DNA from: CAWELS01 sp964468205
GTDB lineage: Bacteria > Acidobacteriota > Terriglobia > Bryobacterales > Bryobacteraceae
NCBI GenBank assembly: GCA_964468205.1
Contig: CAYXVG010000030.1
Span: 18,829-82,828 of the forward strand
Direction of reading: 5' to 3'
Length of the DNA stretch: 64,000 nt
Shown here: positions 34,693-44,376 of the stretch, piece by piece
Numbering within the stretch: position 1 is the stretch's first letter
Layout of the letters: the number at the start of each line of letters is the position of its first letter
The notes under the pieces: model-generated
Databases searched by the model: none
What the model saw: only the letters and a program-made list of their open reading frames with translations
What the model was told of the DNA's origin: nothing
Position numbers and translations under genes: made by a program

Positions 34693-35780
34693 TGAAGCTG
34701 TCGATCCTCGGCACCCGCGGCATTCCCGCCCGCTACGGCGGCTTCGAAACGTTTGCCGAGGAGCTCACTCGGCGCCTCGTGGCGCGAGGTCATCAGGTCA
34801 GCGTGTACTGCCGGCAGCGCCACACCGAGGCAACCTACCTCGGCGCTACCCTGTACTATCTACCCACCCTGCGTCATAAGTACATGGATACCGTGATCCA
34901 CACCTTTCTATCCACGCTCCATCTCCTGTTCCATAGGCATGACGCGGTGCTCTACTGTAACGCCGCCAATGCTTTGTTCACCCTGGCGCCGCGAGCCGCG
35001 GGCATGCCGGTTGCGCTGAACGTAGACGGGCTCGAACGGAAACGGAAGAAATGGAACTGGGCCGGGCGCGCCTGGTATCGACTCTCCGAGCGGCTCTCCA
35101 CCGTCTTCCCAAACGTGGTGGTTTCAGACGCTCTCCGCATTCAGGAGTACTACCGGCAACGCTACGGGAAGCAGACCGTGTTCATCCCTTACGGCGCCGA
35201 AACCGGACGCGTCGAGACTAGCCGCTCGCTCGATGAACTCCGCCTTGAACGTGGGCGCTATTTCCTCTATGTCAGCCGGATGGAGCCGGAGAACAACGCC
35301 CTTTTGGTGCGCCAGGCGTTCGAGCAGGTCGACACCTCCATGAAGCTCGCTCTCATTGGCGACGCACCATATTCGCGCCAGTATATCCAGGCGGTCCGGG
35401 ATACGAGGGACCCGCGAATCGTGATACCTGGCGCTATCTACGGCCGCGGTTATCGGGAACTCACATCACACTGTTTCGCCTACGTGCACGCTACGGAAGT
35501 GGGCGGTACACACCCTGCGCTGATTGAGGCTATGGGCCGCGGCGCTCTCACGTTGTATCTGCGTACGGAAGAAAACGAGGAGGTGGCTGGAGGCGCCGGC
35601 ATCGCCTTCGATCACGGCGATTTGGCCGGCAAGATGCGGCTTGTGCTGGCGCTGAGCAATGAAGCACGAGAGGAGTGGCGTCGGCGCGCGGAAAACCGCG
35701 TCCGCGAGCGCTATAGCTGGGACGCTGTCACGAGTCAGTACGAGTCCCTGCTGCTCGCTCTGGCGCGCGGCGAAACATGA
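34692..35780 (+). CDS. Glycosyltransferase (DUF1972/GT4 type, rhamnosyltransferase-like)
   Basis: The 362-residue GT-B protein begins MKLSILGTRGIPARYGGFETFAEEL, the DUF1972 signature found in WsaF/WchF-like beta-1,4-rhamnosyltransferases. Its second half has the nucleotide-sugar site (RYFLYVSRMEPENNALLVRQAFE) and HATEVGGTHPALIEAMGRGALTL. ATG 34692 overlaps the preceding stop. Together with the three GT2 genes it forms a polysaccharide operon without polymerase or flippase in the window. Confidence 0.88.
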   Translation: MKLSILGTRGIPARYGGFETFAEELTRRLVARGHQVSVYCRQRHTEATYLGATLYYLPTLRHKYMDTVIHTFLSTLHLLFHRHDAVLYCNAANALFTLAPRAAGMPVALNVDGLERKRKKWNWAGRAWYRLSERLSTVFPNVVVSDALRIQEYYRQRYGKQTVFIPYGAETGRVETSRSLDELRLERGRYFLYVSRMEPENNALLVRQAFEQVDTSMKLALIGDAPYSRQYIQAVRDTRDPRIVIPGAIYGRGYRELTSHCFAYVHATEVGGTHPALIEAMGRGALTLYLRTEENEEVAGGAGIAFDHGDLAGKMRLVLALSNEAREEWRRRAENRVRERYSWDAVTSQYESLLLALARGET

Positions 35781-35783
35781 AGC

Positions 35784-36914
35784 ATGAGTAGAGTTCCGTA
35801 TCGATCCTGGGTGGAGGTATCCCGCAGGCGCATTGCCGCGAATTTTCGCGCTATCCGCGAGTTAGTTGGCCCTCGGATCGAGGTGATGCCGGTGGTAAAG
35901 GCGGATGCTTACCGCCACGGCGCCGTCGAGGTGTCTCGTGTGCTGCAAACGGCTGGCTCACGCTGGCTCGCCGTAAGTAGCGTTGAAGAGGGCGTTTCGC
36001 TGCGGGAAGCCGGAATCACCACTCGCATCCTGGTAATGGCGGACTTCCTCCCGTGGGAACGAGAAACGCTCGTTGAACACCGCCTCACGCCTGCCGTGCA
36101 CTCGCTAGCCGGTCTGCGGGATCTCGACAGGCTCTGCGTCCAGCGGGGCACGAGTCTCCCGTTTCACCTCAAAGTGGACAGCGGGATGGGCCGCCTCGGC
36201 ATCCGCAACACGCCCGCGGAGATTATCGAGGCGATAAATTCCGCGCCACACACACGCTTTGAGGGTTTGATGACGCATCTTGCCTCGGCGGCGCTCTACG
36301 ACAGTGGGCAGACAGATGAACAAATCGCTTGTTACCGGGAACTCGCTGCGGGTCTTAAGGACGCCGGGCTGGAACCTCGGTACCGTCACCTTGCAGCGAC
36401 TATCCCCGTCGCATACGGGAGGCGGGAGGCATGGGGTAACATGGTGCGGCCCGGACATGCAATCTATGGCTATGTCTCTCCAGTGAAAGGTATGAATCCG
36501 CCGAGACTCTTAAAGGTCGAGCCCGCGCTCGAGTGGAAAGCCGCCATTCTCGAGGTGAAGGAGATTCCGGCTGGGGCTCCCGTCGGATATGGGGCAATCT
36601 TCCGGGCCACCCGGCGGACCCGCGTCGGGGTCCTCTCCGTCGGCTACGCCGATGGCTTGCCTCACCGCCTGACAAACCGGGGCCGGGTGCTCGCCGGAGG
36701 CGCTTCCGCCCCCATCCTCGGAGCTGTCTCCATGGATCTGACCACTGTGGATCTGACCGACGCTCCTCAGTTGTGCCCTGGCGACTCCGTCACATTGCTC
36801 GGCTGCCAGGACGCAGTTAGCATCGACGCGCAAGAGATAGCGAAAACTGCGGGTACAATTTCCTACAACGTACTTTGTGGCATCAGTGCGAGGGTAAAGC
36901 GTCTGTATTTGTAA
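35784..36914 (+). CDS. alr: Alanine racemase
   Basis: Alr interconverts L- and D-alanine for peptidoglycan. The 376-residue PLP enzyme has VVKADAYRHGA (Lys forms the PLP aldimine), HLKVDSGMGRLGI, EGLMTHLASA, the catalytic Tyr region (VGYGAIFRATRRTRVGVLSVGYADGLPHRL) and ISYNVLCGISARVKRLY at the C-terminus. It starts three bases after the rhamnosyltransferase stop, so may be co-transcribed with the polysaccharide genes. It lies just upstream of the origin-like region. Confidence 0.94.
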   Translation: MSRVPYRSWVEVSRRRIAANFRAIRELVGPRIEVMPVVKADAYRHGAVEVSRVLQTAGSRWLAVSSVEEGVSLREAGITTRILVMADFLPWERETLVEHRLTPAVHSLAGLRDLDRLCVQRGTSLPFHLKVDSGMGRLGIRNTPAEIIEAINSAPHTRFEGLMTHLASAALYDSGQTDEQIACYRELAAGLKDAGLEPRYRHLAATIPVAYGRREAWGNMVRPGHAIYGYVSPVKGMNPPRLLKVEPALEWKAAILEVKEIPAGAPVGYGAIFRATRRTRVGVLSVGYADGLPHRLTNRGRVLAGGASAPILGAVSMDLTTVDLTDAPQLCPGDSVTLLGCQDAVSIDAQEIAKTAGTISYNVLCGISARVKRLYL

Positions 36915-37242
36915 CTATGACGAGTGTGCCCGTAACCCAAAGAAACACCTTGGTTTTGCCTTTTCGCCGCCCAAATAACTACAAGTTTAGTATTCTAACC
37001 TTAAGTTCCAAGTAACTGATTGCAAAAGCGTTACAGAAAGTCTCGTTTTCGTCTCTTGTTGCCGCCAATCTGTGATAGACTGATTTACCACAAGCGACTG
37101 TCCGGCAGTTAGCGCACCGCTTGTTTCGGACTGCTCACCCGTCGATTCCAGCCGAATCGAATAAAGGGAAAATAGAGTTATCCACAGTCTGTGGATAATC
37201 TGTGGGAGACTTGTGCGCCGCTGATCACTGATTGCGATTGAG
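36915..37242. other. Origin-like region upstream of dnaA
   Basis: This 328-base gap is AT-richer than its surroundings in its first half (36950-37070), a candidate unwinding element. It ends with two perfect, inverted DnaA boxes (37178-37198). Weaker boxes with two mismatches occur at 37071 and 37084. Its location before dnaA-dnaN-gyrB supports oriC, though the box count is low. Confidence 0.6.
37178..37198. promoter_or_regulatory. Pair of inverted perfect DnaA boxes
   Basis: TTATCCACA (37178-37186) and its reverse complement TGTGGATAA (37190-37198) are separated by three bases. Both match the strict consensus TTATNCACA. They lie 45 bases before dnaA and can serve in initiation, in dnaA autoregulation or both. 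Confidence 0.85.
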
Positions 37243-38559
37243 ATGAATGTGTGGGAGCAGATTAAGGAACGGTTGGCGCCAAAGCTTACCGTGGAAGCCT
37301 ACCGTAACTGGCTGGAAAAGACTTCGCTGGCAGGGCTGGAAGAACACTCGATCCGCGTGTTCGTCCCGGACGAGTCGACGCGTGAATGGGTTAAGGAGGA
37401 GTATTCCGAGAAGATTAGTGCGGCGATTCAGGAACTTCGGCTTCCTTACACTACCGTGGTATTTGAAGTTAGCCCCTTAAAAGGTACCGAGGTGGAACTA
37501 CAGACAAATGGGTACCGTGAACAGGAATTGTTCGCGCCGGCCGAGACCCAGCTAAATCCCAAGTTTACTTTCGAGTCGTTCGTCGTTGGCTCCTGTAATC
37601 AATTCGCTCATGCCGCCGCGAAAGCAGTGGCGACGCTGCCAACACGAACTTACAATCCCCTATTTATCTACGGGGGAACGGGAATGGGGAAAACTCACCT
37701 GATGCATGCCATCGGGCAGAGCATGATGCGTACGTTCTCAGGCATGCGGATCGTCTATACAACAAGCGAACGTTTCATGAATCAGCTCATCCGCTGCATC
37801 CGCACGGATAAGATGGCGTTGTTCCACCAGCACTATCGTCAGGCCGACATCTTATTAGTCGACGACATCCACATCCTGGCCAACAAGGAGCGGACTCAGG
37901 AAGAGTTCTTTCACACATTCAACGAGTTGTACGATCACCAGAAGCAGCTCGTTATCTCCAGCGACTCTCCCCCGAAAGACACCCCCGGGCTTGTAGAACG
38001 GCTTCGCTCCCGCTTCGAATGGGGGTTGATGGTCGACATGCAACCGCCCGACCTTGAGACAAAGATGGCAATTCTTGATCGGAAGGCCGAGTTGGAGGGC
38101 ATCGATCTCCCGGAAGATGTTAGGGTCTTTGTTGCCACAAAGACGCGCTCCAGTGTGCGGGAACTCGAGGGAGCGCTGGTCAAGCTGATCGCTTATTCCT
38201 CGGTCACCGGGGAGGAGATCAACCTCGCTATGGCGCGGCAAACGCTGCGTCATCTGGGTGTCTCCCACGAGAAGCGCATCACCATTGAAGCCATTATTCG
38301 CAAGGTAGCAGAGCGGTTCGACCTCCAGGCCGGCCAGATCAAACAGCGGAGTAACGCGAGGAAGATCGCTTATCCTCGCCAGATAGCAATGTATCTGGCC
38401 AAGGAACTGACTCCATCCTCCCTGCCCGAGATCGGCCGGGCATTCGCCGGGAAACACCACACGACTGTTCTGCACTCAATTCAGAAGATTGACAAGCTGC
38501 GGCACAAGGATCCAGATTTGAACAGGATGATCCACAGTCTAATCGATTCATTAAATTAG
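37243..38559 (+). CDS. dnaA: Chromosomal replication initiator DnaA
   Basis: DnaA melts the origin. The 438-residue protein has domain I (MNVWEQIKERLAPKLTVEAYRNWL), domain III AAA+ (Walker A YGGTGMGKTHLMHA; Walker B ILLVDDIHIL; the box VII region SRFEWGLMVDM), and domain IV with the DnaA-box recognition segment YPRQIAMYLAKELTPSSLPEIGRAFAGKHHTTVLHS. It is slightly short because domain II is short. One DnaA-box-like site (TGATCCACA) is inside the gene end (38528-38536). Confidence 0.97.
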   Translation: MNVWEQIKERLAPKLTVEAYRNWLEKTSLAGLEEHSIRVFVPDESTREWVKEEYSEKISAAIQELRLPYTTVVFEVSPLKGTEVELQTNGYREQELFAPAETQLNPKFTFESFVVGSCNQFAHAAAKAVATLPTRTYNPLFIYGGTGMGKTHLMHAIGQSMMRTFSGMRIVYTTSERFMNQLIRCIRTDKMALFHQHYRQADILLVDDIHILANKERTQEEFFHTFNELYDHQKQLVISSDSPPKDTPGLVERLRSRFEWGLMVDMQPPDLETKMAILDRKAELEGIDLPEDVRVFVATKTRSSVRELEGALVKLIAYSSVTGEEINLAMARQTLRHLGVSHEKRITIEAIIRKVAERFDLQAGQIKQRSNARKIAYPRQIAMYLAKELTPSSLPEIGRAFAGKHHTTVLHSIQKIDKLRHKDPDLNRMIHSLIDSLN

Positions 38560-38801
38560 ACTTATGAAGTTTTCAACATGCTTGGTGTTGCGTGTCCGAA
38601 TCAAAGCTGTGAACAGCAGCCCGGTAGCTGGTTCATCCATGAGAAACGACCTGGAAATCCTCATACACAAGAGCAAAGAAGCCCTTGATTTGGTATACTT
38701 TAGAGAGAATTCAACATTTCAACAGCCCCTATGATTTCTGACTACTCTCTTAGAGGTTGTTAAGAGTACACCGGAGAAGTGAATAGAGGAGACGGATCAA
38801 G

Positions 38802-39917
38802 ATGGAATTCACGGTGAACAAAGCGGACCTCGTGAGGGAACTGAGCCTCTCGCAAGGGGTGGTCGAGAAGAAAACTACGATTCCCATCTTGTCCAATGTC
38901 CTGATCGAAGCGGCCGGAGATCGAATCGGGCTAACGGCGACGGACCTGGAATTGGGTATTAGATGTTCTTGTCCGGCCGCCGTCAAGAAGGAGGGTGCGG
39001 GGACTATCCCGGCCCGCAGGCTGCTGGACTACGTGCGCTTGTTGCCCGATGCCGCGATCAATATTAAGTTTGCGGATAATCATTGGGCCAATTTGTTATG
39101 CGGCCGGTCGCGGACCCGGATTGCCGGAATGTCACGCGAAAGCTTCCCCGAGTTGCCGGAGCAGGGTGAAAAGATCGCCGAGATACCGTTCGCGAAACTG
39201 GCGAAGCTGATAACGCGAACGATCTTTGCAATTTCTGCGGAGGAGTCGCGGTTCACTTTGAATGGGGCGTTGTTGCAGGTGAAGCCGGACCGGGTGATTA
39301 TGGTGGCTACGGACGGGCACCGTCTTGCGCTTGCCGAGGAGCCCGTGGACTTTGGCGATGCTCAGCCTGCATACCGGGTTTTGGTATCGAAAAAGGCGAT
39401 GGCCGAACTCCTGAAGCTGGCGCCCGAGAGCGAGACAGATGCCTCGGTCGAGTTCTCGGGTGACGAGAATCACATTTTCTTCCGTTCCGGTGACAGGCTC
39501 CTCCTCAGCCGGAAGCTTACAGGTAACTTCCCGGATTATGAGCGGGTGTTGCCACAGGAACAACCACATAGCGTAACTCTTTCCCGCGAAGAGATGAGGG
39601 GCACCATCGACCGCGTAGCCCAGTTCTCCGATGAGCGGTCTCATGCAATTCGAATGAAGTTCGCGCCGGGCGAGCTGCACCTTCACTCAGCACTTTCCGA
39701 CACGGGCGAAACGGAAGAATCTCTTCCTGTCACTTATGATGGGCCAACGGTCGAAGTTGGCTTCAATGCTCAATACGTTGGTGAGTTTCTCCGTGTCCTG
39801 AATGAGGAAGAAGTTTCGCTGAGCTTCCGTGATGCTGGGAGCGCGGGTGAGTTGCGTCCGGGCGGCGATCAAGCCGGTGGTAGCTATCGCTATGTTGTGA
39901 TGCCGATGCGGATCTAG
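38802..39917 (+). CDS. dnaN: DNA polymerase III subunit beta (sliding clamp)
   Basis: The 371-residue clamp starts MEFTVNKADLVRELSLSQGVVEKKTTIPILSNVLIEA and ends YRYVVMPMRI, both standard. Three repeated clamp domains are evident, with ATDGHRLAL in the middle. The 242-base gap from dnaA contains one DnaA-box-like site (TCATACACA, 38661-38669) and TATACT at 38694, but no complete promoter. AGGAG lies about 11 bases before the ATG. Confidence 0.96.
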   Translation: MEFTVNKADLVRELSLSQGVVEKKTTIPILSNVLIEAAGDRIGLTATDLELGIRCSCPAAVKKEGAGTIPARRLLDYVRLLPDAAINIKFADNHWANLLCGRSRTRIAGMSRESFPELPEQGEKIAEIPFAKLAKLITRTIFAISAEESRFTLNGALLQVKPDRVIMVATDGHRLALAEEPVDFGDAQPAYRVLVSKKAMAELLKLAPESETDASVEFSGDENHIFFRSGDRLLLSRKLTGNFPDYERVLPQEQPHSVTLSREEMRGTIDRVAQFSDERSHAIRMKFAPGELHLHSALSDTGETEESLPVTYDGPTVEVGFNAQYVGEFLRVLNEEEVSLSFRDAGSAGELRPGGDQAGGSYRYVVMPMRI

Positions 39918-39977
39918 GCGCCGCCGCGCGAGAGAGATGATCCAGACAATAGCTCTACCGAAGTGAATAGGAACTTA

Positions 39978-42401
39978 ATGGCAAGCAAAGAGACTTCGAA
40001 TCACCCAACGTATGATTCCCGTAATATTAAGGTTCTCGAGGGCCTCGAGGCCGTGCGCCTCCGGCCGGCGATGTACATTGGATCCACCGGTGAATATGGT
40101 CTGCACCACTTGGTCTATGAAGTGGTGGACAACTCGGTGGATGAGGCTCTAGCCGGTTACTGCACGGAAATCGCTGTAACTATCCACATCGACAACTCCA
40201 TTACAGTGGTCGACAACGGCCGTGGAATCCCGGTCGATCTGCACGAGGAGGAGGGCGTCTCGGCGGCCGAGGTCGTAATGACAAAACTCCATGCTGGCGG
40301 GAAATTCGACTCGAATAGCTATAAGGTTTCCGGTGGGCTCCACGGCGTCGGGGTGAGTTGTGTGAATGCTCTCGCCGAGAGCCTGAGACTCGAAATCTGG
40401 CGCGATGGTACCGTCTGGCAGCAAGAGTACGAGCGAGGCATCCCGAAAGGAAGGCTCCAGAAAACAGGGAAGGCTGGCCGGAAGAGTGGTACCAAGATCA
40501 CGTTCCGGCCCGACCCGACCATCATGAAGGTGATCGAAGTCAACTTCGACACCTTGGCACAGCGGCTCCGGCAACTTGCTTTCCTCAATCGCGGCCTGCG
40601 AATTAACCTAAGTGACGAACGCGGCGAAGAGGTCAAGACGCAGGAATTCCATTACAGCGGAGGCGTCGCCGAATTCATCAGGCACATCAATCGCGGCAAG
40701 AACGTTCTGCATGACAGTCCGATCCACTTTGAAGGGGAACGCGAGATTCCTACCGGCGGCGCACTTCAGATCGAAGTGGCTCTCCAGTATAACGACACGT
40801 ACAACGAGAACATCTTCAGCTTCGCTAACAACATTCACACAATCGAGGGCGGCACGCACCTGAGCGGCTTCCGGAGCGCTCTTACGCGAACCATCAATGC
40901 TTATGGTCAGCAGGCGAATTTGTTCAAGGACCTTAAAGTCAACCTATCCGGAGATGATGTCCGGGAGGGGCTTACTGCCGTTATTAGTGTGAAGCTGCCG
41001 CAACCTCAGTTCGAGGGGCAGACAAAAGGAAAACTGAACAGTGACATTCAGGGTCAGGTGGTCCAGTTTGTCAATGAGAAGCTGGGCGAGTACTTTGACC
41101 GGCGTCCGCAAGTCATGAAGAAGATCGTCTCCAAGGCGATTGACGCCGCGCGGGCGCGGGAGGCGGCCAGGAAGGCCCGGGATCTTACTCGGCGAAAGGG
41201 CGCCCTCGATTCCGGCGGCTTGCCAGGGAAACTGGCAGACTGCCAGGAGCGGGATCCGGAGCGCTGCGAGATATTCCTGGTCGAGGGCGAGTCCGCCGGC
41301 GGCACGGCCAAGGCCGGCCGGGACAGGCGTTCCCAAGCGATACTTCCGCTCAAAGGCAAGATCCTGAATGTCGAGAAGGCTCGCTATGACAAAATGCTGG
41401 GCCATGAGGAAATCCGCTCCATGATTACCGCCATCGGCACCGGCATCGGGCAGGACGACTTCAACATCTCGAAGCTGCGCTACGGAAAGATCATCATCAT
41501 GACTGACGCGGATGTCGACGGTTCCCATATCCGCACCCTGCTTCTCACGTTCTTCTTCCGTCATATGCAGCAACTGATCAAGGGTGGACGTGTCTTTGTC
41601 GCTCAACCTCCGCTTTTCCGTCTGAAGAAGGGGAAGAAGGAACTGTACATCAAGGATGACAAGGAGTTCACCAGAGAGATCTTACGGCGCGCCACGGAGA
41701 ACTTAACCGTGAGCCTGGCGGGCAATGGGGAAATGCTCTCCGGCAAGGAATTGCGCAGCTTCCTGATGAAGCTGGATGAGTTCCAGCAAATTTTTCAGCG
41801 GGTGGAGAGAAGGCTGCGCAATCCGGAGGTTGTCGATGTGGTGGCCAGCCCGGAGATCGCGATCGATACCAAGGAGCACTTCTCGGACCCGGAGCAGTTG
41901 AAGCCGGTTATTGAGAAGCTGAGGGAGATTGGGGTGGAGTCAGAGTTGGTTCCGGATGAAGAGCATTCGGCGTGGAAAGTGAAGTTTCGCGACGCTATGA
42001 GAGCGGAGCGTTACATCGATATCGAGCTCTCCACCATGCCCGAGTACCGCCGCCTCCGCAGTCTGGCACGGGAAATCGCGGTATACAATCGCCCGCCTTT
42101 TGCCGTGAGCAAGAACGGTGGCGAGGAAACGCAGGCCTCGTGGCGCTTGCTGCTTGACTACATGAAGGAAGAGGGTACCAGGGACTGCAATGTCCAACGC
42201 TATAAAGGCCTCGGAGAGATGAACGCCAACCAGCTATGGGAAACCACGATGAACGCGGAATCCCGCACGCTGTTGCGGGTTGAACTGCGTGACCTGGTGG
42301 AAAGCGATGAGATCTTCTCAACGCTCATGGGAGAAAACGTGGAGAACCGCCGGCGGTTCATCGAAGAGAATGCGCTTGAAGTGCGGAACCTGGACGTGTA
42401 A
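39978..42401 (+). CDS. gyrB: DNA gyrase subunit B
   Basis: GyrB supplies the ATPase of the negative supercoiling enzyme. The 807-residue protein has the GHKL ATPase (EVVDNSVDEALAG, VVDNGRGIPV, GGLHGVGVSCVNAL), the transducer, the TOPRIM part (EIFLVEGESAGGTAKAGRDRRSQAILPLKGKILNVEKA, DADVDGSHIRTLLLTF) and the C-terminal YKGLGEMNANQLWETTM. ATG 39978 has AGGAA five bases upstream; GTG 39963 is less likely. No recF lies between dnaN and gyrB, unlike many bacteria. Confidence 0.96.
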   Translation: MASKETSNHPTYDSRNIKVLEGLEAVRLRPAMYIGSTGEYGLHHLVYEVVDNSVDEALAGYCTEIAVTIHIDNSITVVDNGRGIPVDLHEEEGVSAAEVVMTKLHAGGKFDSNSYKVSGGLHGVGVSCVNALAESLRLEIWRDGTVWQQEYERGIPKGRLQKTGKAGRKSGTKITFRPDPTIMKVIEVNFDTLAQRLRQLAFLNRGLRINLSDERGEEVKTQEFHYSGGVAEFIRHINRGKNVLHDSPIHFEGEREIPTGGALQIEVALQYNDTYNENIFSFANNIHTIEGGTHLSGFRSALTRTINAYGQQANLFKDLKVNLSGDDVREGLTAVISVKLPQPQFEGQTKGKLNSDIQGQVVQFVNEKLGEYFDRRPQVMKKIVSKAIDAARAREAARKARDLTRRKGALDSGGLPGKLADCQERDPERCEIFLVEGESAGGTAKAGRDRRSQAILPLKGKILNVEKARYDKMLGHEEIRSMITAIGTGIGQDDFNISKLRYGKIIIMTDADVDGSHIRTLLLTFFFRHMQQLIKGGRVFVAQPPLFRLKKGKKELYIKDDKEFTREILRRATENLTVSLAGNGEMLSGKELRSFLMKLDEFQQIFQRVERRLRNPEVVDVVASPEIAIDTKEHFSDPEQLKPVIEKLREIGVESELVPDEEHSAWKVKFRDAMRAERYIDIELSTMPEYRRLRSLAREIAVYNRPPFAVSKNGGEETQASWRLLLDYMKEEGTRDCNVQRYKGLGEMNANQLWETTMNAESRTLLRVELRDLVESDEIFSTLMGENVENRRRFIEENALEVRNLDV

Positions 42402-42442
42402 TGTCCGGGTTTCGGGTCTCGATGCCGGTCGGATGAATGGCG

Positions 42443-43432
42443 TCAGCGGACGAGGTCCTCGGCATCGCCGTGGAGTAGACCTTCGACATCCTTACGGTCT
42501 ACCAGGGGCGTGTTCTGCGGGATGGTGAGTTTGAGGGCGGCCATAGCGCCAGCATATCCAAGCGCCCGCGGGAGGCCTCCGGTCAACATACCGTAGAGTA
42601 ACCCGGCCATGAACGCGTCTCCTGAGCCCAGGCGATTCACAACTCGCACACGATATCCGTCGCTCTGGTGGAAGCCGTTGCCGTCCAGCGCGAGGCTGCC
42701 TTCACTGTCCAGGGTCATTACCGTGGCTTGCAGTTGGTAGGTGTCCCGGACGTAGGTCAATATATCGCGGCGTGTTTCAACGCCGGTGGCGAGCATACGC
42801 AGATCCGCCTCGGTCCCTACGAGAAGATCGACTTCCGGAAGCAGGTCCGCAAGAGTACTTGCTGCCTCCTCGCGGCTCCAGAGCAGCCGCCGGTAGTTTA
42901 CGTCAAAGGAAATCCGGATACTGACCTCGTGCTTACGGCGCAGGATGTCCCGGATGGTTGCAAGACATGTGCCGCTCAGGGCGGGCGTGATACCCGTGAG
43001 GTGGAGCCACTCGGCCCGGGAAAGATACGCCCAGTCGAGTTCTTCGGAGCTTAGAGTGGCCGCGGAACTGTCGGCCCGGTCATAGATGGTGCGCATTGGC
43101 CGTGGCGAGGAGCCGAATTCAAAAAAGAAGGTGCCGACGCGGCCCGCGGTTGTCCATACTACCGCCGAAGTGTCGACACCATGCGAGCGCATCTCGTTTA
43201 CGATCTTCCGGCCGAGGCTGTTATCCGTCAGCTTTCCGATCCAGCCTGTGTGGACACCGAGGCGCTCAAGACCGATTGCGACGTTGGACTCCGAACCGCC
43301 GAGATAACTGTGGAAGACGCTGCTCTGCTCGATGAGTTCGTGCGCCGGTGGCGCGAACATCACCATCGTTTCGCCGAGGCAGACAACTCTCGGCGATACC
43401 GGCGCCGGTTCGGATAACGCTCCTTGAAACAT
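42443..43432 (-). CDS. PfkB-family sugar kinase, 2-keto-3-deoxygluconate kinase-like
   Basis: The 329-residue ribokinase-fold protein has the two PfkB signatures: GGSESNVAIGLERLG near the N-terminus and the catalytic RLGSGDAFMAGLLYG near the C-terminus (Asp is the base). DVNYRRLLW fits 2-dehydro-3-deoxygluconokinase. It overlaps the aldolase gene by one base (TAATG), so is co-translated. The substrate, KDG, is inferred from sequence pattern and aldolase partner. It is the last gene of the NifX-like-aldolase-kinase unit and convergent with gyrB. Confidence 0.82.
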   Translation of the reverse strand: MFQGALSEPAPVSPRVVCLGETMVMFAPPAHELIEQSSVFHSYLGGSESNVAIGLERLGVHTGWIGKLTDNSLGRKIVNEMRSHGVDTSAVVWTTAGRVGTFFFEFGSSPRPMRTIYDRADSSAATLSSEELDWAYLSRAEWLHLTGITPALSGTCLATIRDILRRKHEVSIRISFDVNYRRLLWSREEAASTLADLLPEVDLLVGTEADLRMLATGVETRRDILTYVRDTYQLQATVMTLDSEGSLALDGNGFHQSDGYRVRVVNRLGSGDAFMAGLLYGMLTGGLPRALGYAGAMAALKLTIPQNTPLVDRKDVEGLLHGDAEDLVR

Positions 43433-44340
43433 TACTCCTCCCGCGGCAGAAATCCGATGTCCCGAAAAGCCGCCAGCATCTCGGCGCCGTGGTCATCCGG
43501 CACGGGAAGGATGGGCGCCTTGGGATAGCCGGCGTCGATCCCCCTGGCATGCAGCACCCGGTAGATCGCGGCGTTCGTTGACGACGGAATGTGAAGGATT
43601 TGCCGGGCCCGGTTCACCGTGAGCTGAAGCTCGGCGGCCTCATCATATTTCCCGTTCGTATACAGGTCCCAGAAGCGCACCATAACTTCCGGAAATGCGT
43701 TTGCTAAACCGGAGACGCAGCCCTTGGCGCCGGACATCCATGCGGGCAGTGCAATGCCTTCGGTCCCGACGACGAAATGGAAGTCCGGCCGGTCTTGCAT
43801 AGCGAGTATGAGGTGGGTGAATCCAATGAAGCTGAATCCGCTGTCCTTGATTCCCGCCACGCCTGCGTCCGCAAGGCGGCGGAGTGTCCCTGGTCCGACA
43901 TCGAAGCCGCTCGTCTGAGGATTATTGTAGACGTAAACGGGTATGCTGACAGCCGCTGCGAGTTGTTCAAAATGCCGCACCACGGAGCGCTCGTCGTGCT
44001 TATGATAATAGGGCGGGATGGCTGCCACACAGGCCGCGCCGCGTCCCTCCGCGTGTTTTGCCAACTCGACGGTGAGCTCGGTCGAGGTTGTCCCAACGTG
44101 AACGACTACGGTGAGCTTCTCGCCGGCTTCCTCAATAACGATCTCGCAAACGCGCTTGCGGTCCGCTTCCGGCATGATGGGGCCGCTGCCGTACGTGCCG
44201 CAGATGAAGAGCCCGTGTACTCCGCCGGCGACCTGGAATTGGAGAAGTTGGCGCAGGCCTTTTTCGTGGATCCGGCCCTCGGCGGTGAATGGCGTTGTTA
44301 ATGGGGGGATGATTCCTGTCGGTTTAGTGGAGCTGGACAT
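43432..44340 (-). CDS. DapA-family (DHDPS/NAL) aldolase, possibly KDG aldolase
   Basis: The 302-residue TIM-barrel lyase has the Schiff-base Lys in GIKDSG, the YNNPQTSG motif, and GTYGSGPIM in place of the usual GTTGE. Members cleave or form C-C bonds on pyruvate-type substrates: dihydrodipicolinate, N-acetylneuraminate or 2-keto-3-deoxygluconate. With a KDG-like kinase directly following, a KDG/KDPG aldolase role is the simplest idea. It starts 36 bases after the NifX-like gene, with AAAGGAAG as Shine-Dalgarno, so is co-transcribed with it. Confidence 0.8.
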   Translation of the reverse strand: MSSSTKPTGIIPPLTTPFTAEGRIHEKGLRQLLQFQVAGGVHGLFICGTYGSGPIMPEADRKRVCEIVIEEAGEKLTVVVHVGTTSTELTVELAKHAEGRGAACVAAIPPYYHKHDERSVVRHFEQLAAAVSIPVYVYNNPQTSGFDVGPGTLRRLADAGVAGIKDSGFSFIGFTHLILAMQDRPDFHFVVGTEGIALPAWMSGAKGCVSGLANAFPEVMVRFWDLYTNGKYDEAAELQLTVNRARQILHIPSSTNAAIYRVLHARGIDAGYPKAPILPVPDDHGAEMLAAFRDIGFLPREE

Positions 44341-44376
44341 AATCTTGCTTCCTTTCTCTCTAGCGTGCTTTGCCTC